The translations under genes and the position numbers were made by a program. Positions 50,434 to 60,120 of a stretch of DNA of 64,000 bases are shown piece after piece. Every line of letters starts with the position of its first letter. Position 1 is the first letter of the stretch. The notes under the pieces are model-generated. The model had not been told where the DNA came from. It worked only from the letters and a program-made list of their open reading frames with translations, and ran no database searches. The stretch lies in NCBI RefSeq assembly GCF_014841115.1, contig NZ_JACYTP010000001.1:124001-188000 (forward strand). The letters are read 5' to 3'. The DNA comes from Photobacterium arenosum (lineage in GTDB: Bacteria > Pseudomonadota > Gammaproteobacteria > Enterobacterales > Vibrionaceae).

Positions 50434-51972
50434 TTACTTATCTTTACGGAACATTTCAAGCATCCGCTTAGTGACGGTAAAGCCACCAAAAATATTGATA
50501 CTTGCGATCAAAACAGCAATAAAGGCAAAGAAGGACACAACGCCAACCCCCTGACCAATCTGCAATAAGGCACCGACAATAATGATACCGGATATAGCAT
50601 TGGTCACTGACATCAGAGGTGTGTGCAATGCATGCGTAACGTTCCATACGACGTAGTAGCCCACCACACAGGCCAGAACAAAAACCGTGAAGTGAGAAAG
50701 GAATTCAGCAGGAGCATAATTCGCGACCCAGCCAAACAATAACGCCCCTGCTGCCATCAGACCATACTTTCTCGCTGGCGGCATTGGCTCTTTGACTGCT
50801 TTAGTAACAGGTGCGGCAACTGCTTTTTCTTGCTGCGGAGCAGCGGATACTTTAATGGGTGGTGCTGGCCAGGTGAGTTCACCTTCTTTAACCACAGTTA
50901 AACCGCGCAGTACTTCATCATCAAAGTTGATATCTATGTTGCCGTCTTTTTCTTTACACAGCAGCTTCATCAAATTGACCAGGTTGGTGGCATAAAGCTG
51001 GGACGACTGATTCGGCAGACGGCTGACCATATCGGTGTAACCGATAATTTTCACACCGTTAGGTGTAGTGATAACTTTATCGGCTTCGGTATAGGCACAG
51101 TTTCCGCCATTGGCAGCAGCAAGGTCGACAATAACGCTGCCGGGCTTCATAGAATCAACCATTTCCTGGGTAATCAGGCGAGGAGCCGGGCGGCCGGGAA
51201 TCAGCGCAGTAGTAATAATGATGTCAACGTCTTTCGCCTGCTCTGCGTACAAACGCTCAGCAGCCTTGTTAAATTCGTCTGACATTTCTTTCGCGTAGCC
51301 ATCACCTGTGCTGGTATCTTCCTTGAAATCGACTTCAAGGAACTCAGCACCCATAGACTGCACTTGCTCTTTGACTTCAGGACGCACATCGAAGGCGCGA
51401 ACAATGGCACCCAGGCTGCCCGCAGCACCGATAGCGGCCAATCCAGCAACCCCCGCACCTGCAACCAGCACTTTTGCTGGCGGTACTTTACCAGCAGCAG
51501 TAATCTGCCCGGTAAAGAAACGTCCAAATTCGTGGGCAGCTTCAACGACAGCACGATAACCGGCAATGTTTGCCATAGAACTCAATGCATCCAGGGCTTG
51601 TGCTCGTGAGATACGCGGCACCGAATCCATAGCCATTACGTTGATATTTTTACTGGACAGTTTCTTCAGCAATTCTGGATTCTGCGCCGGCCAGATAAAG
51701 CTGACCAAGCTTGCCCCCTCTTTCAGGAGAGCAATCTCATCATCACTGGGGGCATTCACTTTAAAAATCAGGTCTGACTGCCACACTTCTTCCGTAGACA
51801 CGACACTAGCGCCTGCAGCTTCAAAAGCAGCGTCATCAAAACTTGCGTGAATACCAGCGTCATGTTCAACAGCAACACTGAACCCCATTTTTAATAACTG
51901 CTCGACCGTTTTCGGCGTCGCAGCCACTCGCGTTTCATTCGCGAGTATTTCTTTAGGCACACCTATCTGCAT
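50434..51972 (-). CDS. pntA: NAD(P) transhydrogenase alpha subunit
   Basis: This 512-residue subunit starts [20 protein letters not shown] and binds NAD(H): the Rossmann fold [20 protein letters not shown], then [19 protein letters not shown]; the last 120 residues form four membrane segments ([20 protein letters not shown] onwards). ATG 51972 is preceded by AGGGA six bases upstream; the longer ORF adds 29 residues without family support. With PntB it forms the inner-membrane NADPH-generating pump. Confidence 0.96.
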   Translation of the reverse strand: MQIGVPKEILANETRVAATPKTVEQLLKMGFSVAVEHDAGIHASFDDAAFEAAGASVVSTEEVWQSDLIFKVNAPSDDEIALLKEGASLVSFIWPAQNPELLKKLSSKNINVMAMDSVPRISRAQALDALSSMANIAGYRAVVEAAHEFGRFFTGQITAAGKVPPAKVLVAGAGVAGLAAIGAAGSLGAIVRAFDVRPEVKEQVQSMGAEFLEVDFKEDTSTGDGYAKEMSDEFNKAAERLYAEQAKDVDIIITTALIPGRPAPRLITQEMVDSMKPGSVIVDLAAANGGNCAYTEADKVITTPNGVKIIGYTDMVSRLPNQSSQLYATNLVNLMKLLCKEKDGNIDINFDDEVLRGLTVVKEGELTWPAPPIKVSAAPQQEKAVAAPVTKAVKEPMPPARKYGLMAAGALLFGWVANYAPAEFLSHFTVFVLACVVGYYVVWNVTHALHTPLMSVTNAISGIIIVGALLQIGQGVGVVSFFAFIAVLIASINIFGGFTVTKRMLEMFRKDK

Positions 51973-52355
51973 CGTTATTCCCTGAACAGTAGCAAAATGT
52001 ACACATTTAGTATCCAGTTCCCAGTATCGCAACGGCTGAGAATGGAACCAATACAACACTCTTTACTTGAGATTAAACAACGGATGTTTTTGACTTACTT
52101 GAAGTTAATAACACCAACAATGTAGGGCAAACTCAGGCTCTGTAGTCCGTTTCACTGATCAGCCAAAAAACTGAAAGAGAATGAACTACACACCCACGAT
52201 TTGCCGTTTTCTCCCAACAACATTCAGGGTTTCCCACCAGCTATGCAAAAAATAGAATGTGCAATAACCGGGGTCCGGTTCCCTGATAAAAAGCACCGGC
52301 CTCTAAGCATTCATGTCAGCGCAGCGTCTTTACTCCCTCAGACAATGCACTGAAT
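51973..52355. other. Non-coding interval upstream of pntA
   Basis: A 383-base gap with the pntA promoter presumably at its left end and the 3' end of the HlyU-like gene at its right. I see no ORF, RNA or clear hairpin with a T run in it. Confidence 0.4.
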
Positions 52356-52637
52356 TTACCGGAACATGGCTTCGCCGGTCTGATCGATGAACATCTTGGC
52401 TTTATTCACCATAAATGTTGTCGCATCCGCTTTGCTTGCCAGCAAATCTGACCGTATGAAAGTGTGTGTTTTCAACTCACCTTCACATTCTTTGCAAATC
52501 CTGCCAGCAATCCGAAACTGCCCGCCTTCGGAAATAGGTTCAGGGTAAATGAGATACCCTTTATATTCCTCAGGTGTCACTTCAAGCGTTTTCGAATCTG
52601 CCGTTTCTCTTCCAAAGAGCTTTGACCAGAAACCCAC
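52356..52637 (-). CDS. HlyU-family (PF10115) small protein
   Basis: This 93-residue protein has the family N terminus VGFWSKLFG, then EYKGYLIYPEPISEGGQFRI, AGRICKECEGELKTHTFIRS and KAKMFIDQTGEAMF. GTG 52637 has AAGGAG seven bases upstream; the ATG-initiated frame upstream would add 13 residues that overlap this Shine-Dalgarno. Proteins of this family are named HlyU-family transcriptional regulators in databases, but it is unrelated to the ArsR-type HlyU of V. cholerae and its function is unclear. Confidence 0.85.
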   Translation of the reverse strand: MGFWSKLFGRETADSKTLEVTPEEYKGYLIYPEPISEGGQFRIAGRICKECEGELKTHTFIRSDLLASKADATTFMVNKAKMFIDQTGEAMFR

Positions 52638-52793
52638 GAAAGCACTCCTTTCCGATATATTTAATGACACTATCATGCCATATGCTTATGTAAAATAAAC
52701 CCAAACAGATTAAAAACTGATAATTATGATGAAAATGTTCTAACTCCGTTTTATCCACCATTGTCTTACACTATATTCACATAAGAAAAATTA

Positions 52794-52823
52794 ACAAAAA
52801 AACGCCGGCTTCAGGGCCGGCGC
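52794..52823 (-). terminator. Terminator of the DUF1127-like gene
   Basis: CGCCGGC (52803-52809) pairs with GCCGGCG (52815-52821); the A run at 52794-52802 is the T tract on the minus strand. Confidence 0.85.
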
Positions 52824-52848
52824 TTATGTTGTCTTGCAAGTGATATGC

Positions 52849-53043
52849 TTACCGAATCAGACCAATGTCTTTCTGCAAGTGAACTGGCAGATGAGAAACC
52901 TGATAAGTCTTAACGGATACCTGCTGACGGGGTAACAAAATATCCAGTGCGTGTGCAATCAATCCTTTGATGTTCAGCGAATAGGCTTTCTTCTCCATGA
53001 CGTCCTGATTTGTGATGGTGTCGAAGTGCATTGCCTGTGCCAT
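52849..53043 (-). CDS. Small DUF1127/YjiS-like protein, 64 residues
   Basis: This 64-residue protein ends with VHLQKDIGLIR, which resembles the DUF1127 signature (a helix ending L-x-DIG-L-x-R). The middle has a hydrophobic helix, LIAHALDILL. GAGG lies five bases before ATG 53043, and a clear terminator follows, which together support a real gene. DUF1127 proteins are small, often arginine-rich and of mostly unknown function; some affect phosphate or RNA metabolism in other bacteria. This member is less basic than usual. Confidence 0.7.
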   Translation of the reverse strand: MAQAMHFDTITNQDVMEKKAYSLNIKGLIAHALDILLPRQQVSVKTYQVSHLPVHLQKDIGLIR

Positions 53044-53315
53044 GATTGCCTCATTTTTGGTGGGTTTAATGTTGTTCTACAGGACAAATACTAACCGGTT
53101 GATTTTTGAACTAAAAATGACATTTTTTTCCAATGACCCATAAAAAAATCTAATCTGTTACGTAAAGGTTTCAATTTGAGTGACAGCAAAAAATATATAC
53201 GCTGAAGAGATGAATAATCTGTCACGAAATGGTATCAATTAATGCCTAAATAGCGTGTTATCAGATTAGGCTCAACCAAAGTTCACAACCAATTAACAAT
53301 CACACAGGATTAAAG

Positions 53316-54257
53316 ATGTTATCCCTGCTTGCGAGACACTCTTCAATACTTTTATTACTTGCAGCTGTCATTGGATTTTCCTTTCCAGCGATATCTACTG
53401 CAGTTTTCCCTTATTTGCCTTACATTCTGTTCTTTTTAATGTTGTTTACTTTGATTGGGATGAAACAAAACGCCTTAATCAGCCTTTTATTTCAGCCTAA
53501 AATCTGGGTATACGCCTTTTATCATGCCGCATTGCTGTCAATACTCTCAACCTTCATTGCCTCTGTGTTGGGGGCTTCCGCGTCACTGATCCTGGCTATT
53601 TCAGCGGTTGCGGCAACCGGATCATTATTTGCCACACCAGCCATAGCACGCTCAGTTGGGCTGGATGTGATGACCGCGATGGCGATGACTATTGCCACCA
53701 CGCTGCTGATGCCCGTTGTGCTTTGTATCAATCTCTACCTTTTCCAGCATGACAGCTTCGGTCTTGATCTGATGACATATTTCCAGCGACTGGTTATTTT
53801 CATTTTTGGTCCTATGCTGCTATCAGACCTGTGTCACCGCTACGTTCCTTCCCACATTCTTCAGCGGACGCACAGTAAAATTGCACAAGTAACTATTTTG
53901 CTGGTTCCGGCATTTCCGCTGGGGCTGATGGCTGACTTTCGTACATTTGTCGATCAGTCATGGCAGCAAGGATTACTTTACTTTGGTTACGGTATCGCAA
54001 TATGCCTGCTCTTCTTTATTACTGGCTTTCTGCTGTTTATGCGGAAAAATGTTCAGAATGGTCTTCTTGCAGGCATCACTTCCGCCAATCGGAATGTCTT
54101 GCTGACTTATACCGTCGCCGGAACCGCATTAGGCCCAGACTATCTCATTCTTGTTGGTGCACTTCAGCTTCCAATCTATGCCATGCCGTTAGTGGTAAAA
54201 TGGATGAGCAACTTACTCAACAGCAAGAACCCAACGCAAACGCCCTCTGTGAACTGA
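53316..54257 (+). CDS. Bile acid:sodium symporter-like (BASS/SBF) membrane transporter
   Basis: This 313-residue protein has nine to ten hydrophobic segments arranged as in the bile-acid sodium symporter family, including ATGSLFATPAIARSVGLDVM and GITSANRNVLLTYTVAGTAL (TM crossover motif region). The family moves organic anions with sodium; a specific substrate is not evident. It lies upstream of the FMN riboswitch and ribB on the same strand, but it is separate from that unit: the riboswitch starts 109 bases after its stop codon. A riboflavin link is therefore not implied. Confidence 0.75.
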   Translation: MLSLLARHSSILLLLAAVIGFSFPAISTAVFPYLPYILFFLMLFTLIGMKQNALISLLFQPKIWVYAFYHAALLSILSTFIASVLGASASLILAISAVAATGSLFATPAIARSVGLDVMTAMAMTIATTLLMPVVLCINLYLFQHDSFGLDLMTYFQRLVIFIFGPMLLSDLCHRYVPSHILQRTHSKIAQVTILLVPAFPLGLMADFRTFVDQSWQQGLLYFGYGIAICLLFFITGFLLFMRKNVQNGLLAGITSANRNVLLTYTVAGTALGPDYLILVGALQLPIYAMPLVVKWMSNLLNSKNPTQTPSVN

Positions 54258-54365
54258 TTCCGTGAGCAGAAAACAAGCAGTTGTGCTGATTGAACAGATA
54301 AATATCCTTTAACGTGATGACAGTCTTGCTCTTCGCGCAGTGATTTCATTATTATCGACTGGAAT

Positions 54366-54567
54366 TCTCAGGGCGGGGTGAAATTCCCCACCGGCGGTAA
54401 CTGACAGAAACAGGCTGATAAAGTCATGCCTTTTTCGACAGAAGCCCGCGAGCGCTTCATCGTAATCACACTCAGTGTGGATGAAGGTCAGCAGATCTGG
54501 TGAAACTGTATTCTCTACTGAATGCAGCGAGTCCAGAGCCGACGGTTATAGTCCGGATGGAAGAGAA
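54366..54567 (+). ncRNA. FMN riboswitch (RFN element) controlling ribB
   Basis: The conserved RFN blocks are present in order: CAGGGCGGGGTGAAATTCCC at the start, ACCGGCGGTAA, AGCCCGCGAGCG, a variable hairpin, GGTCAGCAGATCTGGTG, CCAGAGCCGACGGTTA and GTCCGGATGGAAGAGA at 54551-54566. It binds FMN and represses ribB when FMN is plentiful. The ribB start codon is 153 bases downstream, with a terminator hairpin between. Confidence 0.95.
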
Positions 54568-54645
54568 TCAGCGGATTTGTTTCTTGCTTTTACATTATGT
54601 TCAGCGAGCCTGTGGCTTGCCTGCTAACACCTACCTGTAAAGCTA

Positions 54646-54674
54646 TTTCAGCCTGGCTGAAACGCTGTTTTTTT
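54646..54674 (+). terminator. Attenuator hairpin between the FMN riboswitch and ribB
   Basis: TTTCAG (54646-54651) and CTGAAA (54657-54662) form a short stem followed after five bases by seven T (54668-54674). Its position downstream of the aptamer and before ribB fits the expression platform. Confidence 0.6.
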
Positions 54675-54720
54675 GCGCCCTGATTCTGGTAACGTTAATG
54701 TTAATAATGGAGTACATACC

Positions 54721-55410
54721 ATGAATCAGTCTCTGCTTTCCCCTTTTGGTACCGCTTTCGAGCGCGTTGAAACCGGCATCCGCGCTATTCGTGAAGGTCG
54801 TGGTGTTTTGGTGGTTGACGACGAAGATCGTGAAAACGAAGGTGATATCATTTATGCCGCCGATTCGCTCACGACTGAGCAAATGGCACTGATGATTCGC
54901 GAGTGCTCAGGCATTGTCTGCTTGTGCTTACCCCAAGATCGGGTAGAGCAACTCGCGTTACCCATGATGGTCGACAATAATACCAGCGTAAATCAAACCG
55001 GTTTTACGGTAACCATCGAGGCTGCAAAGGGAGTTACTACAGGCGTTTCTGCCGCTGATCGTGTCACCACCATCAAAGCAGCAACTGCCGATGACGCACA
55101 GCCCGGAGATTTGCACAGGCCTGGCCATGTTTTTCCGCTCAAAGCAAATTCTGAAGGTGTGCTGGGTCGTCGTGGTCATACAGAGGCAACCATAGATCTC
55201 ATGCGCTTAGCTGGCAAAAAGCCGTTCGGCGTGCTTTGTGAACTGACCAACCCCGATGGCACCATGGCCCGTTTGCCTGAAGTAATATCATTCGGCAAGC
55301 GTCATGATATGCCGGTTTTAACCATTGAAGATCTTGCTGCCTACCGATTAGCGCACCTGTCATCGCAGACAGGTGAAGGCAACACGGCTTCCGAAGCCGC
55401 ATTCGCTTAA
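54721..55410 (+). CDS. ribB: 3,4-dihydroxy-2-butanone-4-phosphate synthase
   Basis: This 229-residue enzyme converts ribulose 5-phosphate to the four-carbon unit of riboflavin. Motifs: [81 protein letters not shown] region, and [16 protein letters not shown]. The acidic loop and HTEA Glu and His, which coordinate magnesium, are conserved. GGAG precedes ATG 54721 by eight bases. Transcription is attenuated by the FMN riboswitch. It is a monofunctional RibB with no GTP cyclohydrolase II domain. Confidence 0.96.
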   Translation: MNQSLLSPFGTAFERVETGIRAIREGRGVLVVDDEDRENEGDIIYAADSLTTEQMALMIRECSGIVCLCLPQDRVEQLALPMMVDNNTSVNQTGFTVTIEAAKGVTTGVSAADRVTTIKAATADDAQPGDLHRPGHVFPLKANSEGVLGRRGHTEATIDLMRLAGKKPFGVLCELTNPDGTMARLPEVISFGKRHDMPVLTIEDLAAYRLAHLSSQTGEGNTASEAAFA

Positions 55411-55426
55411 ACGCTTCTGACGCGTA

Positions 55427-55459
55427 AAGAGGTATTCTGCTGAATACCTCTTCCTTATT
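55427..55459 (+). terminator. Terminator of ribB
   Basis: AGAGGTATTC (55428-55437) pairs with GAATACCTCT (55442-55451) around a four-base loop, with T residues following. Confidence 0.85.
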
Positions 55460-55467
55460 TCAGTTAA

Positions 55468-55560
55468 TCAGATGCCTGACACTGGTACCCAGTATGTCAG
55501 TGCACTCCAGGCCACAATCCAAACACTGATTAAAATTGCATCCAGCCAATCCCGATTCAT
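55468..55560 (-). CDS. Candidate 30-residue membrane peptide
   Basis: The minus strand encodes MNRDWLDAILISV followed by WIVAWSALTYWVPVSGI, a single hydrophobic helix with four Trp and a basic-acidic N-terminal end. AAGAG lies about six bases before ATG 55560. It sits in the gap between ribB and the nucleotidase-like gene and is far shorter than standard gene callers accept. There is no family I can name and it may be chance. Confidence 0.3.
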   Translation of the reverse strand: MNRDWLDAILISVWIVAWSALTYWVPVSGI

Positions 55561-55695
55561 ACCCGACTCTTGCTTAATCACCTTATCAGTAATCAGTCGA
55601 CCGAAGGGCTAGCATCATTAAATGGAAAATACAGATAAAAAAGCCTGACGTATTGCCAGGCCTGACGGTGAGTTGCCAACAACTGATGCTGAGCT

Positions 55696-57501
55696 TTACG
55701 CCGCACCATGTTCGTGATCAACATGCTCGCACTCACAGGGAATGTAAGTGATCAGATCATCTTTCGGTGCAGAAAGCTGTTGCTGATAACGCGCATAATT
55801 TTCAAACGCTTCAGCCATTGTACAATCGAGTGATAAAGGCGCCATTTCACAGTCCAGCAGCGCCTGATAGCCTTCTTTGCCTGTCGCCGTATAACCGGAC
55901 GACACTGAGGTATAAACAGCGTCGTCTTCCAGAGGCAACCAGTCCCCTTCTTTGAAATAAGCCAGTTTTTCTATCCGCTGACCTTTCGGCAGGCAACAGC
56001 GATAAGTAAAACGCAGATGGGCCGTATAAGGGAAACTGCCGGTACCCGTGCCTTCAACTCCGTTATCAACAGCATTATCTATCGCACCTTCCAGCGCTTC
56101 ACGCACTTTGGCGCCTCTGACTTTATAGACCATCAGCCCAATGGCGAAAGGTAATAAGCGCCCGGCAATATCTGCAGAACTGATAGGCCCTGGGTTCAGC
56201 GAGGTTCTGACACCACCAGCATTGTGAATGCCAAAATCAACCTCAAAGCCCATCTGTCTGCCATGATGAACAAAACTTTCAACCACCAGAGGGGCAATAG
56301 CACTCGCACCATGGCTATCAGGCACTCTGACATGACGGAGTGATTCAGTAACCTCCGCCACTTTATTGGTCTGTCGCTCTCGAACCGCAGGACGATAATC
56401 CAGATTCAGAATATTCTCTACAACCGGATCCTTAGCGCACATAGTGATATTGGGTTGCTGCTGAAGATAGTGTTTTACCACTTCATGGCAATCCGGGTCT
56501 AAATGCTCATTGCGAGTGGCATCCAGAGTAAATTGACGGCCAAGCAGCAACTGATTACCGCCTGACACCTGTTCAACACTACCATCAGCCGCGAAATCGA
56601 TCGAAACCTGTCCCAGCGCCAGTGCATTACAACCGGCCTGCACCACACAAGTACCGTTAATATTGACGGCATACTGGTCTTTTTTGCCGTATCCGACATT
56701 GGTGAAATCCCCTTGCATGGTATGGGTATGGCCGCCAATGATAACGGCGATCCCTTCCACTTTTTCAGCCAGTTCAAGATCACGTTCATAGCCAAGATGA
56801 CTGAGAAGCACGATTTTGTTCACGCCGTGACGGTGTAACTCAGCAATGGTCTTTTCAGCAACGGAAACTACCGACCGGAAAGAGGTATCCGGGTCCGGGT
56901 TGGCAATTTTATCCATATTTTCAATGGTCAGGCCAAAGAGCGCGACAGGTTCTCCCTGCACGTCTTTCAGCATATAACGTGCGCAACCCGTCTCATTGTT
57001 ATAGGCCAGCAGGTTTGACTTGGGTCTCAGCGGGTTACGCTTGGATTGATCTTCCTGACTCAGATCCCAGTTACCGGCCAGCATTGGAAAATCGACCTGA
57101 TCCAGAAAATCGGCAACCAGGGTGTTACCCATATCCAGTTCATGATTGCCCAGCGCCATAGCTTCTACGCCAATCGCATTAAGCAGTCTGGCATTAGCCT
57201 CACCTTTGAACAGAGAAAAATACAATGTGCCCTGAAAGCAGTCGCCGGCATGCACAAACATAAACTCACGGCCATTTAAATACGCTTGCTTTCTTGCCTC
57301 TTTCACCGCCGTCAATACCCGTGCAAACCCGCCACAACTGGCATACACAGTCGTCTCATGCTCATTCCCGGTAACAGACTGGCCTGGTGTTTGAATTAAC
57401 ACATGTTCGGGCAAAGTCAGTTTGATTGCAGAGGGTTCAAAGTGAGAGTGCGTATCGTTGATATGGGCGATGGTGATTCGGGCTTGAGTGTGTCGGGTCA
57501 T
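55696..57501 (-). CDS. 5'-nucleotidase/UDP-sugar hydrolase-like metallophosphatase without signal peptide
   Basis: This 601-residue protein has an N-terminal calcineurin-like metallophosphatase domain with the metal motifs ITIAHINDTHSH, FVHAGDCFQG, MALGNHELDMG and IIGGHTHTM, and a C-terminal 5'-nucleotidase domain (GGVRTSLNPGPISSADIAGR). Family members such as UshA and CpdB are periplasmic; here no signal peptide precedes the motif at residues 9-20, so the enzyme is probably cytoplasmic. The last 16 residues (CECEHVDHEHGAA included) are Cys/His/Glu-rich and could bind metal. It is transcribed alone. Confidence 0.88.
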   Translation of the reverse strand: MTRHTQARITIAHINDTHSHFEPSAIKLTLPEHVLIQTPGQSVTGNEHETTVYASCGGFARVLTAVKEARKQAYLNGREFMFVHAGDCFQGTLYFSLFKGEANARLLNAIGVEAMALGNHELDMGNTLVADFLDQVDFPMLAGNWDLSQEDQSKRNPLRPKSNLLAYNNETGCARYMLKDVQGEPVALFGLTIENMDKIANPDPDTSFRSVVSVAEKTIAELHRHGVNKIVLLSHLGYERDLELAEKVEGIAVIIGGHTHTMQGDFTNVGYGKKDQYAVNINGTCVVQAGCNALALGQVSIDFAADGSVEQVSGGNQLLLGRQFTLDATRNEHLDPDCHEVVKHYLQQQPNITMCAKDPVVENILNLDYRPAVRERQTNKVAEVTESLRHVRVPDSHGASAIAPLVVESFVHHGRQMGFEVDFGIHNAGGVRTSLNPGPISSADIAGRLLPFAIGLMVYKVRGAKVREALEGAIDNAVDNGVEGTGTGSFPYTAHLRFTYRCCLPKGQRIEKLAYFKEGDWLPLEDDAVYTSVSSGYTATGKEGYQALLDCEMAPLSLDCTMAEAFENYARYQQQLSAPKDDLITYIPCECEHVDHEHGAA

Positions 57502-57705
57502 AAAGGCTTTCTGTTCTCCGTGAAATATTTCAATCAGATATGATTTTTATCACATTGTGCATATCATCATACAGGAAAGGCCCGTATCCAGGGATGAATA
57601 TCTCATCTGTCACAAAAATATCACCATAAACAGGCAACTGAAAGTCAGAAAAGGCAGCGTTAATGCTGCCTTCTGATACATTCACAGGTTCATACGTAAA
57701 ACGTA

Positions 57706-58098
57706 TTACTGATAGTGTCCATGCCGCTGCAGGACTTCAATTTTATAGCCATCCGGGTCTAAAACAAAAAAGAAGCGTGCCAGTAACTGACCATCGCGAG
57801 AAAACTCTTTAATATCCAGTGGCGCATACCCCAGAGAGTGCAGCTTCTCGTGTTCAGCATCCAAGTCATCCACAGCCACGGCAATGTGACCGTAGCCGCT
57901 GCCGTGAGTATAGGGCTCAGCACCTTTATTCCAGGTCAGCTCCAGCTCCATATCATTCTCATCATTGCGCAGATAGACCAGGCTGAAGTCATCAAAATCC
58001 AAGCGGTGAGCAACATCTAATTCCAGCGCCTGTTTATAAAAGACGAGGGACTTCTCCAGATCATGCACTCGCACCATGGTATGAATAATTTTTGCCAT
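57706..58098 (-). CDS. Glyoxalase I-like VOC-fold protein
   Basis: This 130-residue protein has two beta-alpha-beta-beta-beta units of the vicinal-oxygen-chelate fold. It resembles lactoylglutathione lyase: IHTMVRVHDLEKSLVFYKQA at the start with a metal His, MELELTWN with a Glu, GYGHIAVAVDDLD with a second His, and the C-terminal FFVLDPDGYKIEVLQR with a Glu. The four expected metal ligands are thus in place. It may detoxify methylglyoxal; standard GloA length is about 135. Confidence 0.85.
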   Translation of the reverse strand: MAKIIHTMVRVHDLEKSLVFYKQALELDVAHRLDFDDFSLVYLRNDENDMELELTWNKGAEPYTHGSGYGHIAVAVDDLDAEHEKLHSLGYAPLDIKEFSRDGQLLARFFFVLDPDGYKIEVLQRHGHYQ

Positions 58099-58345
58099 CA
58101 GCCAACTCCTGAAAATTTGGGTTCGTTTTACCCAATAGGTGTTTGATCATCCTGAGCCATTGCCCGGATTGTTGTCTGGTCTGGACTATAACAACCCCAT
58201 CCCTTCATCACAAGCAGCCGTCCGGGCTCAATTTCAATCACGATGAAAATCAACAGCTTCTGCCAATTTTGTGAGCATATACATGAACACACTGTCTGTT
58301 AATGCTATAGGCTTACAGTAAGCAAACACTGTGGGCAGGTGAAGA

Positions 58346-60001
58346 ATGCATTTAAGCAGAATCGAAATTGCCGGTTTCAGAGGTATCAAGCGCTTGTCTC
58401 TGACACTGAATGAACTGACGGTACTCATAGGTGAAAACACCTGGGGTAAATCTTCCCTACTGGATGCACTCAGTATCGCACTCTCACCGGACGCCAAATT
58501 CCATAACTTTCATTTTTCTGACTTTCATGTTGACTACTCACTGGGCCATACTCAGGTCTCTCAGCTGCAAATCGTCCTGAACTGGGTTGAAGATTATCCG
58601 GGCGAGCACAAAGCGCGACGCTACCGCTCCTTCAAGCCCGTGTGGGTCAGGAACGGCAAAGATGGTAAGCAGTTTTACTATCAGATAAGCAGCGAACGTG
58701 AAGACGACAAAGTGATCACAGAACGCCATTTTCTTGATGCCGGTGGCAATATCATTGACTGCCCGGATAGCAACAAGCTGGCTAGGCAACTGATGGTTTT
58801 ACATCCCATAGTGCGGATCCGCGATGCGAGGCAACTGCGGCTTGACGCAGAGCAGCAGGAAGAGCTCGATCAGGAACAACGCAATGCCCTCAACACCCGA
58901 ATAGAGCGCCGGCTGGATAACACTTGCCGCCGCCTGCTGACCCGTCCCGGCCATGTCAGCAGCGATGAAATCAAAAGTAGTATCCGGGCATTGCGGACGC
59001 TGGTTGATCATTATTTTGCGTTTACACCGCACCATAAAACGCCCCACAGGGGCCACCGGCATTTCCCTGAACGCAGTCACTATTCCCCTAACCCTCTGGA
59101 AATGCTGGCCCGCCCGGAAATGACCAAGCAAAACAAACTGGTACTGATGGGGCTCATCAATGCCTACATCCGCGCACGGGGGCCGGTAGAACTGAAGCGT
59201 ATATCACGCCCCATCATGATCCTTGAAGACCCGGAAGGCAGACTTCACCCCATCATTCTTCATCAGGCCTGGGCTTTTGTCGTTAATATGCCGATGCAGA
59301 AAATTCTTACCACCAACAGCCCGGAACTGGCCTCTGTTGTCCCGTTGAACAGTATAAAGAAACTCAACAGAGAACCCGATAAAACCCGAGTCTACAGCCT
59401 TGACAGCCACAGCCTGAGCCGGGATGAACTGCGCAGAGTCGGCTTTCATGTGCGGTTACATCGCCCCGGCGCACTGTATGCCCGGGCCTGGTTGCTCGTG
59501 GAAGGGGAAACAGAAGTCTGGCTGTTAAATGAATTTGGTTACCGGTGCGGCTACAACTTTGCTTCAGAAGGCGTGCAGGTGATTGAATTTGCACAAAGTG
59601 GCCTGAGGCCTATCATCAAAATTGCGAAATTGATGGGAATAGAATGGCATGTCGTGACAGATGGTGATGCCGCAGGTAAGAAGTACGCAGAAACGGTGCG
59701 GCACATGCTTGGCAGCGAATCAGACAAACACAGGTTAACTGTCTTACCCGATCTCGATATCGAACATTTCCTGTTTCACCACGGCTATGAACCCCTGTTT
59801 CGTAAGCTGGCACGAGTGTCGGATGACCACCCTGCGCCACCCAAAAAGATCATACAAAAAGCGCTCAAACATCATGCGAAACCGGATGTCGCTCTGGCCA
59901 TGGTGGAGTTTACAGACAGTGAGGAAATTGACCACATACCGACCTTGCTGCGCTGGCTGCTCAAACGTATAGTCGCACTGGCTCGCGCTTCAACCACTTG
60001 A
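58346..60001 (+). CDS. ybjD: OLD-family ATP-dependent nuclease, YbjD-like
   Basis: This 551-residue protein combines an ABC-type ATPase with a TOPRIM domain. Walker A is GENTWGKSS, the Walker B region is RPIMILEDPEGRLHP, and the TOPRIM acidic residues are in WLLVEGETEVWL and VVTDGDAAGKKY. The N terminus MHLSRIEIAGFRGIKRLSL closely resembles E. coli YbjD, whose length is 552. OLD-family nucleases act on DNA and include phage-defence members, but no partner such as GajB is adjacent, so a housekeeping role is more likely. AGGTGAAG precedes ATG 58346. Confidence 0.9.
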   Translation: MHLSRIEIAGFRGIKRLSLTLNELTVLIGENTWGKSSLLDALSIALSPDAKFHNFHFSDFHVDYSLGHTQVSQLQIVLNWVEDYPGEHKARRYRSFKPVWVRNGKDGKQFYYQISSEREDDKVITERHFLDAGGNIIDCPDSNKLARQLMVLHPIVRIRDARQLRLDAEQQEELDQEQRNALNTRIERRLDNTCRRLLTRPGHVSSDEIKSSIRALRTLVDHYFAFTPHHKTPHRGHRHFPERSHYSPNPLEMLARPEMTKQNKLVLMGLINAYIRARGPVELKRISRPIMILEDPEGRLHPIILHQAWAFVVNMPMQKILTTNSPELASVVPLNSIKKLNREPDKTRVYSLDSHSLSRDELRRVGFHVRLHRPGALYARAWLLVEGETEVWLLNEFGYRCGYNFASEGVQVIEFAQSGLRPIIKIAKLMGIEWHVVTDGDAAGKKYAETVRHMLGSESDKHRLTVLPDLDIEHFLFHHGYEPLFRKLARVSDDHPAPPKKIIQKALKHHAKPDVALAMVEFTDSEEIDHIPTLLRWLLKRIVALARASTT

Positions 60002-60030
60002 ATCAGAACCTCACATAACATGTGACAACG

Positions 60031-60120
60031 TCACTTACCCGGTTTTTCAAAAAAGAGCATCACAGTGCCAGGGTGAACGCGCCATTTACTCATAACAAGT
60101 TCGCGACCTTGATCTTTCAT
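60031..60120 (-). CDS. Candidate 29-residue ORF coupled to phrB
   Basis: Its ATG (60120-60118) overlaps the phrB stop codon as ATGA, the usual sign of translational coupling, and it encodes MKDQGRELVMSKWRVHPG then TVMLFFEKPGK. I recognise no family. It is the last reading frame of the DUF1722-merR-phrB operon if real. Its size gives no statistical support; it could also be the remnant of a longer downstream gene. Confidence 0.3.
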   Translation of the reverse strand: MKDQGRELVMSKWRVHPGTVMLFFEKPGK

